In this document: one piece after another, positions 11,214 to 25,859 of the stretch
Layout of the letters: every line of letters begins with the position of its first letter
How positions within the stretch are numbered: position 1 is the stretch's first letter
From: Epiperipatus broadwayi
Lineage: Eukaryota; Onychophora; Udeonychophora; Euonychophora; Peripatidae
Direction: 5' to 3'
Length of the DNA: 64,000 nt
NCBI GenBank assembly: GCA_028023455.1
Contig: JAQFVV010012435.1
Coordinates: forward strand, 3,286,001-3,350,000
The notes under the pieces: generated by a model
What the model saw: the letters and a program-made list of their open reading frames with translations, nothing else
Database searches by the model: none
What the model was told of the DNA's origin: nothing
Made by a program: the position numbers and the translations under genes

Positions 11214-14200
11214 ATATCTTAATCTGTCACAATTAAAGTCCACTGAGATAAAATACTGAAAGAGCAGATAGTGTAACAATATACTTATTGAATTAAAATA
11301 ATTGAAAACCTCAATGGCACCAGTGCATGCACTTGAGTGCTACTCTCATCATGTCTTGAAGAACATGCAGTGCCTTCATTGAGTAAGGGAACACATTGTT
11401 ATTCTGTACTGCTGCTCTCATCTAACAATAATTAAGGTCAGAAAAATTTAAGATAATTATGAACTGATAAATTGTAATGTCAACATTTGATTTTGCGCTA
11501 ATGTGAAAGCAGTCCATAAATGGAAATAAATGATTTTATATATTTTTCTTCTTTTAAAAATAAGTTTTTATCCATTCTTTAAAATAAAGCTAAAGCAAAA
11601 ATAGATATGTTCATTATGGCTTTGAATCAGAGGCAAGTTATAAATATAGAAAATAACATGGAGGACATTTTTCTCTAGATGTCAATCAAGATTTCATTCT
11701 CCTATCAAAAGAAGACTACTACAAGAAATTAAAAAGCATATAAAGTATGGATTATTAGACTCTGCAGGCTTCTTAGAAGATCAAGTCAGGGATATATGTC
11801 ATTGTAAAATAGAAAGTTTCTATGTCTCCAGAGCAAAATTTCGAAGTTCAGTCCATAGTGGCAGCACTAAAGCATCTCATAAGTTTCATGAAGACAGAAA
11901 AAATTTCTGTTGATAGTGGTAGTGATATTACAAGGGTGCTCAACTCTAATACTTGGTGATGACAAACACAGGAGGCACGAAACTTATACTCTAATTATAC
12001 TTATTCAATTATCAGTAATGATGTGAAGCAATAAATATGTAATCCCTAGAACAATCTGCATAACCATGCAAAATATTCTACTAATCAATACATCTCCTAT
12101 TATCTATAGAGCGATGATTCACATTCCTTTAATATATGATTATATGGACATTTAGGAAATCCATTAATCTTGAACTAGTTGATGTCAAACCTTTCTCATT
12201 ATACCTTAATATTTAAAAAATATGTTAGGATCATTAATATCATTCCTGATATATTAAATCTAGTTATAATGTTCTAATAGATAATTTAAATGTAAATAAC
12301 CAGAATGACTTAAAATACAATCATATTGCTGGATTAATTTTAGTATCATTTACACACATGAAAATCTTTTCAACTGATAAAAAAACATTTCTTGTTAATA
12401 GATTGATTAATAGTGACATTCAGGTAGGTAGATAGGCAGTTTTTCAAGTACATAGGTAGGTATACAGTTTTTCAAGTAGACCTGTATAATACGGGCAGAT
12501 AGTTATATAGAGGCATAAATAGAATTTCAGAAATATTGGCCACAATGTCCCTTGTCTGTCACTTACAGGAAGTTTCAATAGGAATGTATAATTATTTTTC
12601 AAAGCAAATAACTAAGAAGGTAGACCTATTGTTGATTGTTTATAAAGTATAGATGACTTTGTAAAATTATAATTTAAAAATATATGTATTATGTTCACAT
12701 ATTTATCTATAAGATACTTTTTTCTAATTGCCATATGATATAATATAGTTTAATAATGTATAGAAATATCCTTTTACTGAAAGTAAGTATATGACATATA
12801 AAAGGGTTGGTTTATTGAGAGTATATAAGCTCTACTGATAGCAGTACAAAGCTTTTTGATATATAATATCTCTATCCTTTTTTTTAATAAATTAGAAATC
12901 ATGAGCCTTCAAAAAGTATTTACAGTTAAATCTTATACTTTGCTTCTCTCTTGGGAAAAAGTAAAAATAAAAACCTTTGCCCTGTATAAACTGATAGGAT
13001 TTTACTAATGCCAATTTATATAATCAGTTCAAAAGTGTATATACCCAGTGAAAATATGACTGGTAACTGGTTCTTTTTCTAGGCTGCAAGCAGCGCCATC
13101 TATGAATTTATATATGTTATGTAGCAACATAGTTTAACTATTCACTGCAAACATTTTAAGATATTAGCATTATAACATGAAATAAGACAATGTGTTTAGT
13201 AACTTAATATATGATGAAGCATTAAATTTTATTTTAAATTGAGAAAAACTGCAATTGAAACATTTGAAATGAGTCCAATTATATATGGCCATAAAGTGTA
13301 AGTCATAAGAATTTTATAATGGCAGAGAGGGCATTTAAGATAATCTACAAAGGTGTAAAACACACTGTTTGTCATGCTTCATGTCATAACTCACAATTTA
13401 AATATGCTTAAATTTTAATAATTGTTGAATAACAGCAGCAATATTTAATCTAAATTTAGGGAAAAAATCTATATCATATATGATGTTAAGTTTGTAAACA
13501 ATATTGGATAGTTAACTGTATTAGTTACAAGATGGATTCCTGAGAAATAAATTCCAAGCATTTCAAATACATTTCAAATTTATTCAGTTAAATTTAGACT
13601 TTCATCATAAACATGATGGAATATATGTTACCACTGTACCATGAATTTTTCATTATTAAATTATAGTGAAAGAAACTTTGAATTCCCAATTAAACATGTA
13701 ATATATCTCTGCTGGAATGAAAACACTCAACACTCAATATTACAAGTTGTAATTTAACTTCACAATTAACTGCCCAGTGAATTTCGACATATAATTAAAT
13801 TATAAATAATTTAAAGTATTTAATAATAAAGAAAATCCACCAATTTAGAAAATTATATAAAGGTCTGATTTTTTAAAGTAATAAACCAATTAAATTTTAA
13901 TGATTCTATCACATGACTCTGGCTTCCATATTGCTGATTTCATAGCATGCATTTTCTTAGCACCTTTATGTCACTTACTGTAAACTTTAGAAAATAATAA
14001 ATTTCAGATGATAGCTTTGACATAATAGGAATTTATTCTAGAAAATCATCTAGAATCTATTACTCTGTAAAGCTTAAAGTAAATGGTATAAAGATGAAAG
14101 AAAAGTATATTATTTAAAGTTAAAATAGGTAATTAAATGCATTGTAATCATGGTCTGTTTTGTTAAGATAAGGAATAAATTATTAAGATTTTTGAGTTTT

Positions 14201-14599
14201 ATTAATATATGCTAATATTATGTCTCATAGCTATATGAGATGTTAGAGGATTACAAAAATGCATAATCTTTCCAAATTTTCTATCATTAAAAAATAATTT
14301 ACAATAACTGGGCTTTCATCTCTTTTGTGCATCAAGTTTTTATCTACAAACTAATATTACCTCTATTAAATGAAATTACATTCCACAATAGTATATAAAG
14401 GTAATTAATAAATAATATGCAAATAAACTTAAAAAAAATTACTAAAATATGTTTTTAAGGAAAAAGATCGTTATCTAAGAAAGACTACAATTAATTTTTA
14501 GCAAAACTAAAGAGACAAAAATTATTAAGCAAAGCAGTATTCACGTTGGAGATTCCTCACCTTTAGAAACATTCAGTAATTTAAATTAGATTTTAGCAA
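11214..14599. other. AT-rich non-coding DNA
   Basis: No gene was found. Around 12420-12485 a short degenerate direct repeat (aggtaggtagataggcag / cataggtaggtatacag, each followed by tttttcaagta) is the only structure seen. Confidence 0.5.
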
Positions 14600-16440
14600 A
14601 TCATTTTAAAATATTAACAGATTTTGTAGATATTTCAAATCTGAAAGACATCAGTAAAAAGATAATTGATACACTATTAAAAACCACAACAAAGATATCA
14701 GGTACATAAAAGCAGCAATTGACCAGTAAAATTTCTACTGAGACAAAACTGTTTATGAAGAAAAGAAGGAATATAAAAATATACAAAAATCAACCATTAA
14801 TAAATATTGAATATCTAAAAATCATGTGAAATGGTGTGAAAAAGAGTTAATAATGATATAGGAAAGTATAATTGTATCAAGGAAAGATAACTAAAAGAAT
14901 AAAAGTCTCAAAAATATCAAACAACTTCTATGGTGATCATGTGCAATAACAAAAAAAATGCAAATATTATTAAAAAGAGGGAGGACATCATGATATATGT
15001 GGAAGTGTTCTATAAAGAATTATATAGCAATAAAAAGCAAGAAAACATATCCCTTACAATTACAATATCTTCTGAATTGCCCAGAATTTTACGTGAAAAA
15101 ATAAGATATGCAATTAAATCTAGGAAGAAGAGAAATATCCAGATAATGATGTAATTATAATAAGCATTTTAAAAGAAAATGGTGGAAAAATAGAAAAATT
15201 GTTGGTAAATATATATAAAATGTGTAAATGATAAAGATTTGCCAGGTGATTGGAAGTATGCAACCATTATGGATAATTAAAAAAGGTGATAAAAAGATAT
15301 TAAAAATTACAGTTTTAGATCAGTTTTAAACATATTTTTTATCAAGATTACTACAACTCATTTACAGTAAACTTTGGATTTTAACCAATGAAAATAAAAA
15401 GCTGGATTTAAAAGTAATTTTAGCACAATGAATCACTTCCAGATATTGAAAGATGTCATAGAAAGAACCAATGAATATAAATTACCCTTATGCTTTGAAT
15501 TTACAGATTATGAAAGGGCCTATGATTTTATATGCATTTCTTCCATTATTAAAGCATTGTTTCACAAGATATAGACACAGTATATTGTCATATTCTAAAG
15601 AATATTTATCAAAATGAAAGAGCAGTAATTAGATTACATAGTGATACTAAGAAGATTAACATTGTCAGAGGTGTACTACAGGGTGGTTGCGTACCTCCAA
15701 AACATTTTACAACAGTTTTGAAAAATGTATTTGGTGGGTTAAAGTAAATGGAGATTATTTAAATCATCTAGTTTGACAGATAATATAATCCTTTTTGCAA
15801 ATAATGTTTCAGAGCTTGAGAAGATATTGCAAAAGTTATCAGTTAGAAGATAAGTAAATGGAATTAAAGATAAATGCCAAAAGTCTGAAGTAATGTCCAA
15901 TGGATTTTCACACATACACATACAAAAGTAAGGATGGTCATGATAAATTAGGAAAAAATAATTACTATAAATATATTGATCATTTTATTAATACAGATGG
16001 AAACATAATGGATAAAATAATCATATAAATTTTGATAGAATGCTTATGGTGGAAATAACTTAATACTAAATGGAAATATGCCCATGTGTTTGAAAAAAAG
16101 GTTTTTAGTAAATACATTTTGCCAGTTCTTATTTATGGATCTAAGACATGGACACTTAACAAAAAAGCAGTGCGAAGACTTTCAGACCATTCAACAAACT
16201 ATGAATAAATATATGTTAGGCATAACAAGAAAGGATTGTAAATGAAATATGTGAGTGAAAGAACAAATAGGCATCACTGACCAAAAGATTGTAAAAGATC
16301 TAGAAAGAAGCCATATCTGAGATACATGAGGAAGAGTGCTGAAGTGATGTGGAGAAGAAAGGCTAGATGTTAAATAAATTAGATTAAATTGTGAGACCAA
16401 CTTAGAGTGAATCTATTGTGATTGAAAATGATGATGATAA
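14600..16440 (+). mobile_element. RTE-like non-LTR retrotransposon, decayed ORF2 (RT and C-terminus)
   Basis: Translation in shifting plus-strand frames recovers the LINE ORF2 blocks in order. They are the linker before RT (ISTETKLFMKKRRNIK, about 14735), FYKELYS (about 15010), SELPRILREKIRYAIKSRK (15070-15130; RT block 1), DWKYATI...KKGDK (15248-15290), GFKSNFSTMNHFQILKDVIE then ERAYDF (15398-15535; RT palm, the usual FxD replaced by Y-E at the position I can read), RGVLQGG (15668; RGVxQGD), and FANN where the FADD catalytic motif belongs (15795). The C-terminus follows: ARKGFxxKYILPVL, then RDLERSHI...W near 16300. It ends in a GATGATGAT-rich tail, as RTE elements do. Multiple stops and the lost FADD show it is dead. 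RTE/BovB clade is inferred from the overall pattern. Confidence 0.78.
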
Positions 16441-18149
16441 ATATATATGCCAATATAGATCCAATTACATGTTATTGAAATGAGCAATGCTATTGGTCCT
16501 TATATTAATAAAAAAAATTAATTATTACCTATCCATTATAAATTGGAATATGTGTTTTTAAGAAGAATGCTATTGACTCTAACATTAAGAAATTTTCGAA
16601 TAAAGTATATGCCCATAGTTTTTAGTATTATTTTACATTATTCTATTACTTTTCTCCAAATAAATAGTTTTAGCATCAGAAAGTTTAAGCAAATGATAAG
16701 TTTTTTCTCAAGTTCAAAAATTGGAATTGTAAGCACTATTGCGTTACTATAAAGATGAATATGCTGAGATGTTCTAGATATTAGGTTTGTTCATACCCTC
16801 TCCTCCTATATTTAACATTACAATTTTTTCAACAACTACTTTATCATCATTTTTCAAGTTTAGCCAATATTAAACTCTATTCACAACAGAAATTTTTTTT
16901 TTTATGAAAATTAAGATTATAGGACATATCAATTCAGAACTCTACTATTATTTTTTTTTGTTTAGATATGCTTGTAAAGTTTTTTATTCGTTTATCAAGC
17001 ATGATTTTAGAATACCCAACTCTGATAAAATCATGAACACTCAATGGAAGAGCAATGAAGAGATAGAAAACCACTCAACAAAATATGGAGGAATATATGT
17101 TAGAGTAACAATTAAAGTTTTAAAATCATTTTTACATTTCTCTATGTTTTATTTTTTATCAGATTCAAATTTGCAATTTTAAAATTTTTAAATGAAAAGG
17201 GTTTTAGATGAAATGAAATTTTTGATAACAAATATAGTTGATTTCTTATACTAAATGGCTTTACACACATCTTATAATCAATAACATTCCAATAACTTTT
17301 TGATTCTTAATCTAAATATTTAATAACTTAATATCTTCATCATTCTGTGTTATTTATTTGTTATCATTGTGAAATATAATTTGTATATTTTATTACAGTT
17401 TAAATATTTTTAATTTACTTATGTTACATAAATATATTAATTTTACTTTAGCTCAATAATAAGAATATCAGAAGTGAGTTAAAGCTTCTAGATTGATTTG
17501 CACCCGCGGATTTCTTTTTTTTTTAAAAAAAAAACTTCAGTTTGGCTAACGTCATAGGAATGTTATATTTAGCCTATTAATATTTGGTGTTTTGGCGATA
17601 TTTTTACTTCATAAACAAGTGAACTTTTACATATAATTATTATACCTTATAAATATTTGGTTGCTATTCTCGTTTTTAATTATATCATTTTTAAAAAAAA
17701 CATGGCCTTTCTGTTCTTTACATATTTTTTTAAAAAATATTTCAGTATATGTTTTCATGTATATAAAATACGTATGCATCTATTGTTAAAAAATGTTTTA
17801 GTATTAGTATCTAAACTTTTAACATTTATAAGCAATATTTAAAATATATCGACTTTTTATCAAAATAATCTTTACAATAACCGTAAAAAGTTTCTTATAT
17901 CTTGTCAAATCTAATTTTATAAACATGTTACTAGTATTGTTTGTAATATTTGAATTTATTTTTAAAACTGCCTTGTAATTCAATTTTCTTGTTCATCATG
18001 ATTAACCTCATGTTTAAAAACATGACTATGTTCAAGTCAAATAACGAAGATTCATAATTCAAAAGTTATTTTTGTTTGAAAGGAAAATATATATAAAGAA
18101 TGCACTCACAATTGTCTAATGCTATTTATACTACAATTTATCATTTTAA
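16441..18149. other. AT-rich non-coding DNA
   Basis: Open frames of 60-92 codons occur (for example 16904-17182 plus) but have low-complexity, unrecognised translations, and I do not call them genes. Confidence 0.5.
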
Positions 18150-18365
18150 CACAGGCAAAACTCTTCATATAGTAGTGCCACTCAGTGCCAGCCAGAGTAA
18201 TCGATAGACACCAGAAGGCTTGTGCATAAAATCCCCATCTAGTGCCTACTCATCCAATATCTGCGGACTAGTTTCCGGCTTGTGGCCTTTGTTAGTGAGG
18301 AGTTTTGAATCTGAGAGCACTGCACCTAGATGTTAGGATCTAATACAACCCTCCAGCAGCCACCT
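18150..18365 (-). mobile_element. Ribozyme repeat family A, copy 2
   Basis: Read on the minus strand it aligns with 56740-56955: ggctgctggagggttg at the start, the ribozyme region, then gagtaggcactagatgg and the end tggcactactatatg. The head segment seen at 56700-56740 is missing. Confidence 0.75.
18253..18310 (-). ncRNA. Degenerate hammerhead ribozyme (family A, copy 2)
   Basis: GAAACTAGTC is intact on the minus strand (18266-18275), with stem II GGC/GCC immediately upstream. The core reads CTAACAA instead of CTGATGA, so it should be inactive. Confidence 0.5.
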
Positions 18366-21300
18366 TTTATTTTTATTTAACCACAAAACTATGAGAATAA
18401 AATTGAAAATACAATAATATTTTCAATCTAAGCTCAATAGCTTATATAGTAATATGAGTCTGAACTCAATTCAGTACCCATACATTTTGGTGACTTTGAC
18501 TCTTTAACGACCATCATTTTGCTTCTTTAAGCAATCAAAGACTTTATTCAATTTGACTACTTAACAATATACTTGATTAAATAATATGTTGTCAATGTTG
18601 AATGCTGGCTCTTTTATAAACAGTATTTCAGTCATATCATTTTTATCTGATTGCCTTTTCAGGTTGCGCATTCTCTATACAAGTGAATTGGCAAAAGTAA
18701 AAATCTTAGAGCATTGATATATTTAAAGTATAAAGACAAAGCAACATGATATTTACTAGTACCTTGATGCTTCTAGATATCTTCTTTGCACATTGTTTTC
18801 AAAGTGCCAATTATAAAGTACTAATGTGGCAATGGTTTTATGATCTCTCCACAGTCATTTGTCTTTCTTTCAACTATTTTTAATTGTAATAATTTTGTTG
18901 TATATTGGCTTTAATTAATCTATGGATTATTCACTATGTTTAAAATTGGAGCTTATAAATGTAAAATCTACAATTTATGGTTTAGCATAATTATATAATG
19001 GTAAACTTAAGAGAAATGCATGGTTTAATGAAATAGTAGAGAGAGCTAAAGTCCATGAATTGTAGCTCAATTCTATCATTTCTTATAATCAAAGATGGTA
19101 TGATTTTTTGAGTGATAGATAATTTAATTACTTTTAGTATAAAAATGTATATATTATTAAAGATCACATTTAGATGATAAAATAATTATTATTTATTTTT
19201 AATAAATGTACTCCAAAATGAATTCTTATTGTATTTTGCCAAATTTTTGGGCAAGTCAGTTTTTGTAAGAAGAAATCCTCAAGACCCATATTTAAATTAT
19301 GCATTATTAATTTTCATTTAGACCATGGTTTAAATAATGGAGATTCTATTGATTTGTCAGATTATTATAATTATTATTACAATGAGATTTAGTACCAAAT
19401 TGTATTGCCAATTGTAAAACCTTTTTATAATCAGTAAACAATAATAGCTCCTAAATAACAGATTGATAATATTAAATTACAGCTGTTCCTAAAAAGATAT
19501 TTGCCCACATAAAAGGACACATCTTTAAGCATGCTGCTGTAATTAATTTAGTAATAGAAGCATGAAAGATAGTAAGAAAATATATGTATTTAGCATATTA
19601 AAGTTTGCAAGGTGAATTTTGAATACATTCCAATACTTTAAACTCACAACTCCCTTACCCTACAAAATTAAGATAAGATGATCTTTATCATAAATCTGGT
19701 ATTTTGGGTATTCTTCTCATAATTGCCAACCTATGCTTTCAATGGTACAGTGAGAATTATAGAGACAGAGTGGAAAAACCAAAAAAAAATGCTTAAAATT
19801 CCAACTGATTATTTGTGGGAGGACACAATGGGGCTACTTTATATAATTTTAAATTTATTTAAAATCAAGCATATTTATTTTTGATATTTATATTACTGTT
19901 CTTTGACTAAATATAAAAAGAACTTTTAATTGCAAATGAGAATATATATATATATATATTTGAACATATTTTTTTACCAAAATTCATTTTATTGATAGAA
20001 ATTTAGTACAGCAAATTTCTTTTTGTATTAAATTACACATTTTAGTCTAAAATTTAAAATTGAATCTTTTGTTTTGATTATTTATTGATACTTATTTATT
20101 TTCTCTATTTGCAAAGTTGATAAATTATTTTTAAGATTATTTTTCATTTTAAAATTTGTGTTTTTAATGAATTTTTCTAAAAATATAAAATTTAATGGCA
20201 AATAAGCTTTTTTCCCCATTAAAAATAGAAGTATGAATAATAGTTACCAAATTAACCATAGAAGCTGTTCAAAAGCATAAGGCTAAAAGTGAATGTCATG
20301 AAGGACTTGGTATTTAAGAAACCAATATTGATATTTATGTGCAATGATTATATTTATTGATGTATGAACATAACAATAAGATAATATACAGTAATCTAAA
20401 TTGTGTATTTGGATGTATAGTTTTCTATTATTTCATCTATTTAATTTAGTTTTTTTAAATTAAATTATTTTTTTATTACATAAAAGTTTCTGAATTTTGT
20501 ATCATTACAACATTCTCTGTCTGTTTGTATATATATATTTATGAATTATTAAAATATTGTATATGTAGAGAAATGCCAGACATGGTGAGTTGAGATTAAT
20601 TTAAGATTGAGTTTAAATTTTGAGAATTGTTATCAGATCAAAATTGGAATGTATGAGTTAGAGGGATATAGTATCTTAAGATACTGGTTAATTAAAAAAT
20701 AATGTTTCTATGAGTACATTATACATTAAAGATGACATTATCCTTGTGCCTGCCTTCTGGTGGAGATAATGTGCAACATGTATTTTATTTGTTACAACAT
20801 GTATTTGTAATAAATGTAAATACTTATAAAAAAAAATTTTAATTAAAAATTAATTTACAGTTCATTATATATGCAAAAATAATAAAAAATCTAAAATATT
20901 TTACCATAAACAAACTCAAATGTCTTCAAAATATTCCTTTATAAATTTATTTATTCCTTAATTTTATTATTAAGCCAAATTGACTTTAGTTTGAATAATG
21001 TTTTTTTAATCAAAATTTAACTATTTCTTAATCAAATTTATTATCAAAATTAATTCTTACCATAACTAAAATAACAAAAAATTATAAAAGTTATAAATTT
21101 ATTTAAAAGACAAAAAAATAATTCAAGGCTTTCTTTTTATGTTATTGAGGACACTGTAATTTTTTTTAATACATTTCTAGTAATATTAGTTTAAGTCCTT
21201 CCAAAAATATCATAAAATTATTTAAAAAATATGTTTTATCTTTATGAAATAATATTTTTTAAATTATCAAAAACAATATAAAACAATCTTTATTATTATT

Positions 21301-22270
21301 TTTATTTGACAAATACAATGTAAAGCAATACTACTATATTGTAGAAAATGCATTTTGCTATTTAAACTTTGAATTTTTGAGCTTAATATTTTTTGATAAT
21401 TTTTGTCATTCATTAATAAAAATGAAAACTAACATATATATGGTTTATAAATCATTTGTAAGTATTTACAACAAAATTGTAATAGAAGTACTGACTTACA
21501 GACTGTTCAAATTTTAACGGAGGTTATGAGTGACAAATTTAGGAGAAAATGCCATTCTGAAATGCTTTCAATATATAATTCCTTTAATCATTTCATAATG
21601 TAAAAACATTCCTGACTGAAAATGAAATTCCTGTTATTATGACTTCATTCCCTCCAAACCCAGAATTGGGGGTATAGAAACAAATGACTGTAAAATAAAA
21701 ATAAAATAGTCATATTTTATCAATGGCAATAATAATGCAATAAACAGACATGACACCTGCTTTGATATTTCTAAAAAATGGACAACCTAAATCATTTGCA
21801 TTTAGTTTGCATATATTAAGTCTAATACAAACAATAATGCAGTTTTTAATATAGTTATGATTATGAGGCATGGAACCTCGAAAGCGCTCACCCTTAAAAT
21901 TGAGTGATTAATATTTTTAAGCATCTAGCTTCTACAACTTGCATATCGTACGTACTTCATAGATTATAATGTTATTTAAAAAAGCAAATTGTGAACAATT
22001 CTGCTTAAAAATAATAAAACACTGTACTTTAACTTAATACACTATAAATAAAAAATAAAGATGTCATTATTACCATTTGATTGTAATTATAGCAAAGTAT
22101 GGTAGGTTTGGTAGCGACATACTTGAGTGAGAAAAGAAAACTACAATATGTAAGCATCTGAATTGAGTTGGGCTAAAAGCATTGCTAGGAAAGATGACAA
22201 GTAATGAAGAGTTCAAGAGACATAGAATAAGACAAGGTATAAGTTGTTTAGAAATGATAAAAATATTAGA
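18366..22270. other. AT-rich non-coding DNA
   Basis: Nearly 4 kb without a recognised gene or shared repeat. A short (TA)n run lies at about 19941-19961. Poly-A/T tracts are frequent. Confidence 0.5.
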
Positions 22271-22350
22271 TGTATAGAAGAGAAGATATAAACTGGAGAA
22301 ACTGAATTAAAGTTGGAGAGTCCTTCATTCTCTAGCACAATGTAATGATT
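22271..22350 (+). mobile_element. RTE-like element 3' end fragment
   Basis: About 60 bp (agaagagaag...ttggagagtccttcat) aligns with small gaps to the C-terminal codons of the RTE fragment at 48440-48500. This is a decayed tail only. Confidence 0.5.
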
Positions 22351-25112
22351 CATTAATGTTTCCAAGTAATATTAGAGATTATTTTCCAGATACCATTTAA
22401 ATATAAATGTGAATGTAAGTTTATACATTTATAGAACAACTTAAAAATCTTTTAGTAAGGCAAGATAATTTTAAGAATGTTTTTAATAGATGTGTAATTA
22501 CATAACAAAACACATAGCTACTAGAATCTAATGTTTGCAATTGGAAAGGAGTGAAATCATTGTTATGTCTATCACAAAAACAAGAAATACATATTGACAA
22601 TTTTATATATATAGTGGAACCATGGCACCTGATATATTTTGTTATTCTAAACTCCTTTTGTGTACATTGTATATTGCACATAACAGCATGTTTTGTTGCT
22701 AAAATTTGATTACAATAAAAAACATATTGTTTATTGAACTGCAGGTGTAAATTACTTTTCAAATGCACAAATGTATAACAAGATGCTTTTTTATATGTAT
22801 AATATGCATGCCTAAATTAAGATTATAGTATAAATAAAATTTAGAAAATAATAATGCAGACATTACTAAAAATTAGCAAAGCATATATTCATATAAATTT
22901 ATTGCCTGTGTGTTCTCTTATGTGATCACAATACTCAGAAAATGAAAGCAATAAAAAAAACTTAATGTATGATAATTTTTTTAAAAAATAGAATGAATAA
23001 TAAAATTCTGAATTTTATATGCTCTGGGTGATATCATTGTTTTCAATAGTCTCCCTCCATCTCATGGAAATGTAATATAAGTCTCATAATCAATTGATTA
23101 TGCCCTCTTTATTTGTTTTGATGTTTTTACATTCATAATCACTTTACAAATATTCTTACATTTTGTAAAACATTTAGAATTATATTTAGAAAACATTTTA
23201 TTATGCAAAACACTCTACTTCATACTCAAAAAGAATAATAAAGTGCAGAATGAAATGTATGTGCTTTCAACATAAACCAAAGAAACATTATTAATAAAGA
23301 TGATCACATAGGGTGCTCCAAAACATAAAATGATTATCGTAGTATTGCAAAATTTATTAAATTTATGACTATTAATTTTTTTAAAAATGTTATCCATGCA
23401 GCACTCTAAGAAAGGCAAATGATTGCCATTGTATTGTAAAATGTACTAGTTTTAAATTTAAAATTTTTAATGTTTTTTTTAAAATTTGCCTTTTTTTTTT
23501 TTTGGCTAACATAAGTAGTAATCAGTGATACAGCATATATTGCAGTTTTACTGTATACAAAGATATATACTTATCAGCTATTATAACAAAGTTGTATGTA
23601 TATCCGAGTATGTAAGTTTAAGAGCATATATAATACTTATGTTTGCGTGCATGCGTAGTTAATTATATAAAAATTTGTATATAAACAATGTATATGTAAA
23701 TGCGTGCGTATTTGTGAATATAAAAAGTGTAGAAATTTATATACGTGTATCTACATTCTAAAATAAATAACGACAGATAAAACAAATTTTTAAACATATA
23801 TATTTTTTTAAAGTACTATAGTTCTCTTCCCAGAAATAACTTAGACAGGAAATCACTATTATACGAAAATTAAATTTACTAAAGGCTGCGGTAATTTAAA
23901 AATCAATTCTTTGGGCTATTATTTGTGTAGCAATTATTTGTAACATAACAATCAATCTCTGTTGCTAACAAAAAGAAAGGGACAATTATGAAGAGTAAAA
24001 GACAAAAAAATTATATAAAGGTATATTAAAAAAAGTATCCACTAAAGTCAACAATAACGTTTATACGTACGTATTAAATTATTAAAAGGTCAAATATAAT
24101 TTAAAACTCAGGACGTTTTAATAAAAACATTCTAAATTGTTTTTGACGTGATCTAAAATTTGGTAAGTAAGTTATTTTGATAAATAACTTAAAGAGAAAA
24201 AAAGTGATTGGAAAAACTAGGGCTTTAGACAAATGGAAATTAGTCAAAGCAGAATGATTACACAGAGTAACAAGAGTCAACGCTGTGTCTGGGATGTTAA
24301 GCATGTCCCAAAAATAAATAAACTAAATTTATTTTTTATACTTTCCTGTGTTATCAGTAGGGAAAAATAATATTCAGTAACAGATTACAGAAATAAGAGG
24401 TTCACACATAGAAGCTGTTATATACTGACTAAAAACAATTTACTATTAATGTATAAAAATAATAAAGTTGTATGAGTATGTGTGGATAAATTTAGCTAAT
24501 AATAAAAGGCATTGAAAATCCACTCTAGAAAAAATTAGTATGCAAGAGTTATTAAAATTATGCAAAATTGAAAATAATATTGCAAAGATGTAACAAGAAG
24601 AGTAATTACACAAATTAGATAAAGCAAAACAAAACTGCCATTTTAGATGTGTGTGTGTGTGTGAGCAGTATTGTACACAGAATGCAGTGTGATTAGTACC
24701 GTGTTTGTAACACAACAGTGTGTGAACAGTTTAATATGTCGAAGGATGTTCAGTGAAGAGTTTACAACACAGAATAAAGAACAGTGAAACAAAATGCAGC
24801 ATTATAGTTCAACACTTTAAAGAACTGTGCATGCAGGGACTATAAATGAAAAAAGTACAAATTAGTACAATTGTAGGTTAAACATAGAAGATCCCCCCAA
24901 TTGTATATGCAAGGTTAATTTAATGCACAATCAGCAGGTCACTAGATGATGTACTAACATTTACTAATATATATTCTGAGTAATAAACTGTTTGTTAAGT
25001 TTAAGTTTGAGTGGTAGTTATTTTTTAAAGTATGACTTAGATCAATCTGGCACTTGTACACACCAGTTGCAAAGACTCAGACACCTATGTAAAAAAAATT
25101 GTGTAAACCGCC
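22351..25112. other. AT-rich non-coding DNA upstream of a gypsy remnant
   Basis: No gene is recognised. Because a gypsy gag starts at 25113, a 5' LTR could lie in about 24700-25050; an AATAAA occurs near 24983. I could not find a matching second LTR and do not annotate one. A (GT)n run lies at 24651-24664. Confidence 0.4.
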
Positions 25113-25855
25113 ATGGCAATGCAGAACACAATAAAACCATTTGATGTAAACAGTGTAGTTTATGTTGAAAAATACGTGATAATAAGCAGCATTGTGAACA
25201 ATAAACAGAAAGTTGTAACCCTGATGTGGATGTTGGGAAAGCATGTACTTCAAATAGCTAATCATCTGTGTACCCTCAAAATGACTGAAGATGCCCCTCC
25301 TCTGAAGGGTTGTTTCACTTCTAAATTTGAATAGTCACCAAATGAAAACATATGAGAGTATGATATTGTACTGCAAAAGTTAATAAAGGAATGCAAGTTT
25401 AAAGACCAGCTAGAAGATATGCTATTATACCACCTGTTATATAGCATATGAGATGAAATACTTTGGCAAGTATTACTAAGTGAGTCATTTCTAAGCTATA
25501 TCACTACATGAATTGCATATGAAACTGTCCTGGAACATTCTACAGAATTTTAAAATATGACAAATGTTAGCAAAACAACTACAGTGAAGGCACAGACAAC
25601 TGATATAAATACTAAAAAGTTATTTCTATATTTGTTATTACTGTGGAAAAGATGCATAAATATATATATAAATGTAAAAAAAAAAAATGTCATAGTTGTG
25701 GACTGACAGGTCATTGTCAAAAGTTTATTAAGAACAAGCAAAAAATGACTAAAGTGGTTTTGCCTACCAATAGTATATTAAAAGAATTATTTAAAGGTTC
25801 AGCAAGTATGAAAAATATAATGAAAATTTATATTAGCTGTAAAAATCTGTGACTA
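25113..25855 (+). pseudogene. gypsy gag remnant with CCHC zinc knuckle
   Basis: Starts MAMQNTIKPFDVNS, the typical IxPFD opening of gypsy gags of the K02A2.6-like type. The first frame stops at 25332, and the following frames recover EYDIVLQKLIKECKF, matching the EY...L..LA..C.F block. The zinc knuckle CHSCGLTGH begins at 25688, but the expected fourth ligand is isoleucine, so the CX2CX4HX4C motif is broken. Gag would form the capsid and bind RNA. This copy cannot be translated whole. Confidence 0.8.
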
Positions 25856-25859
25856 AATG

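Noticed and set aside
18990-19090. tRNA-like GCTCAATTCTATC stretch
   Set aside because: Only a vague B-box resemblance; no A box and no family members.
24700-25050. 5' LTR of the gypsy element
   Set aside because: The position and an AATAAA are suggestive, but no second copy exists downstream of 27650, and no primer-binding site was recognised.
25285-25320. Hammerhead-like CTGAAGA...CTGAAGG near 25285
   Set aside because: It lies within the gypsy gag coding sequence. There is no GAAA at the right distance and no stem I.
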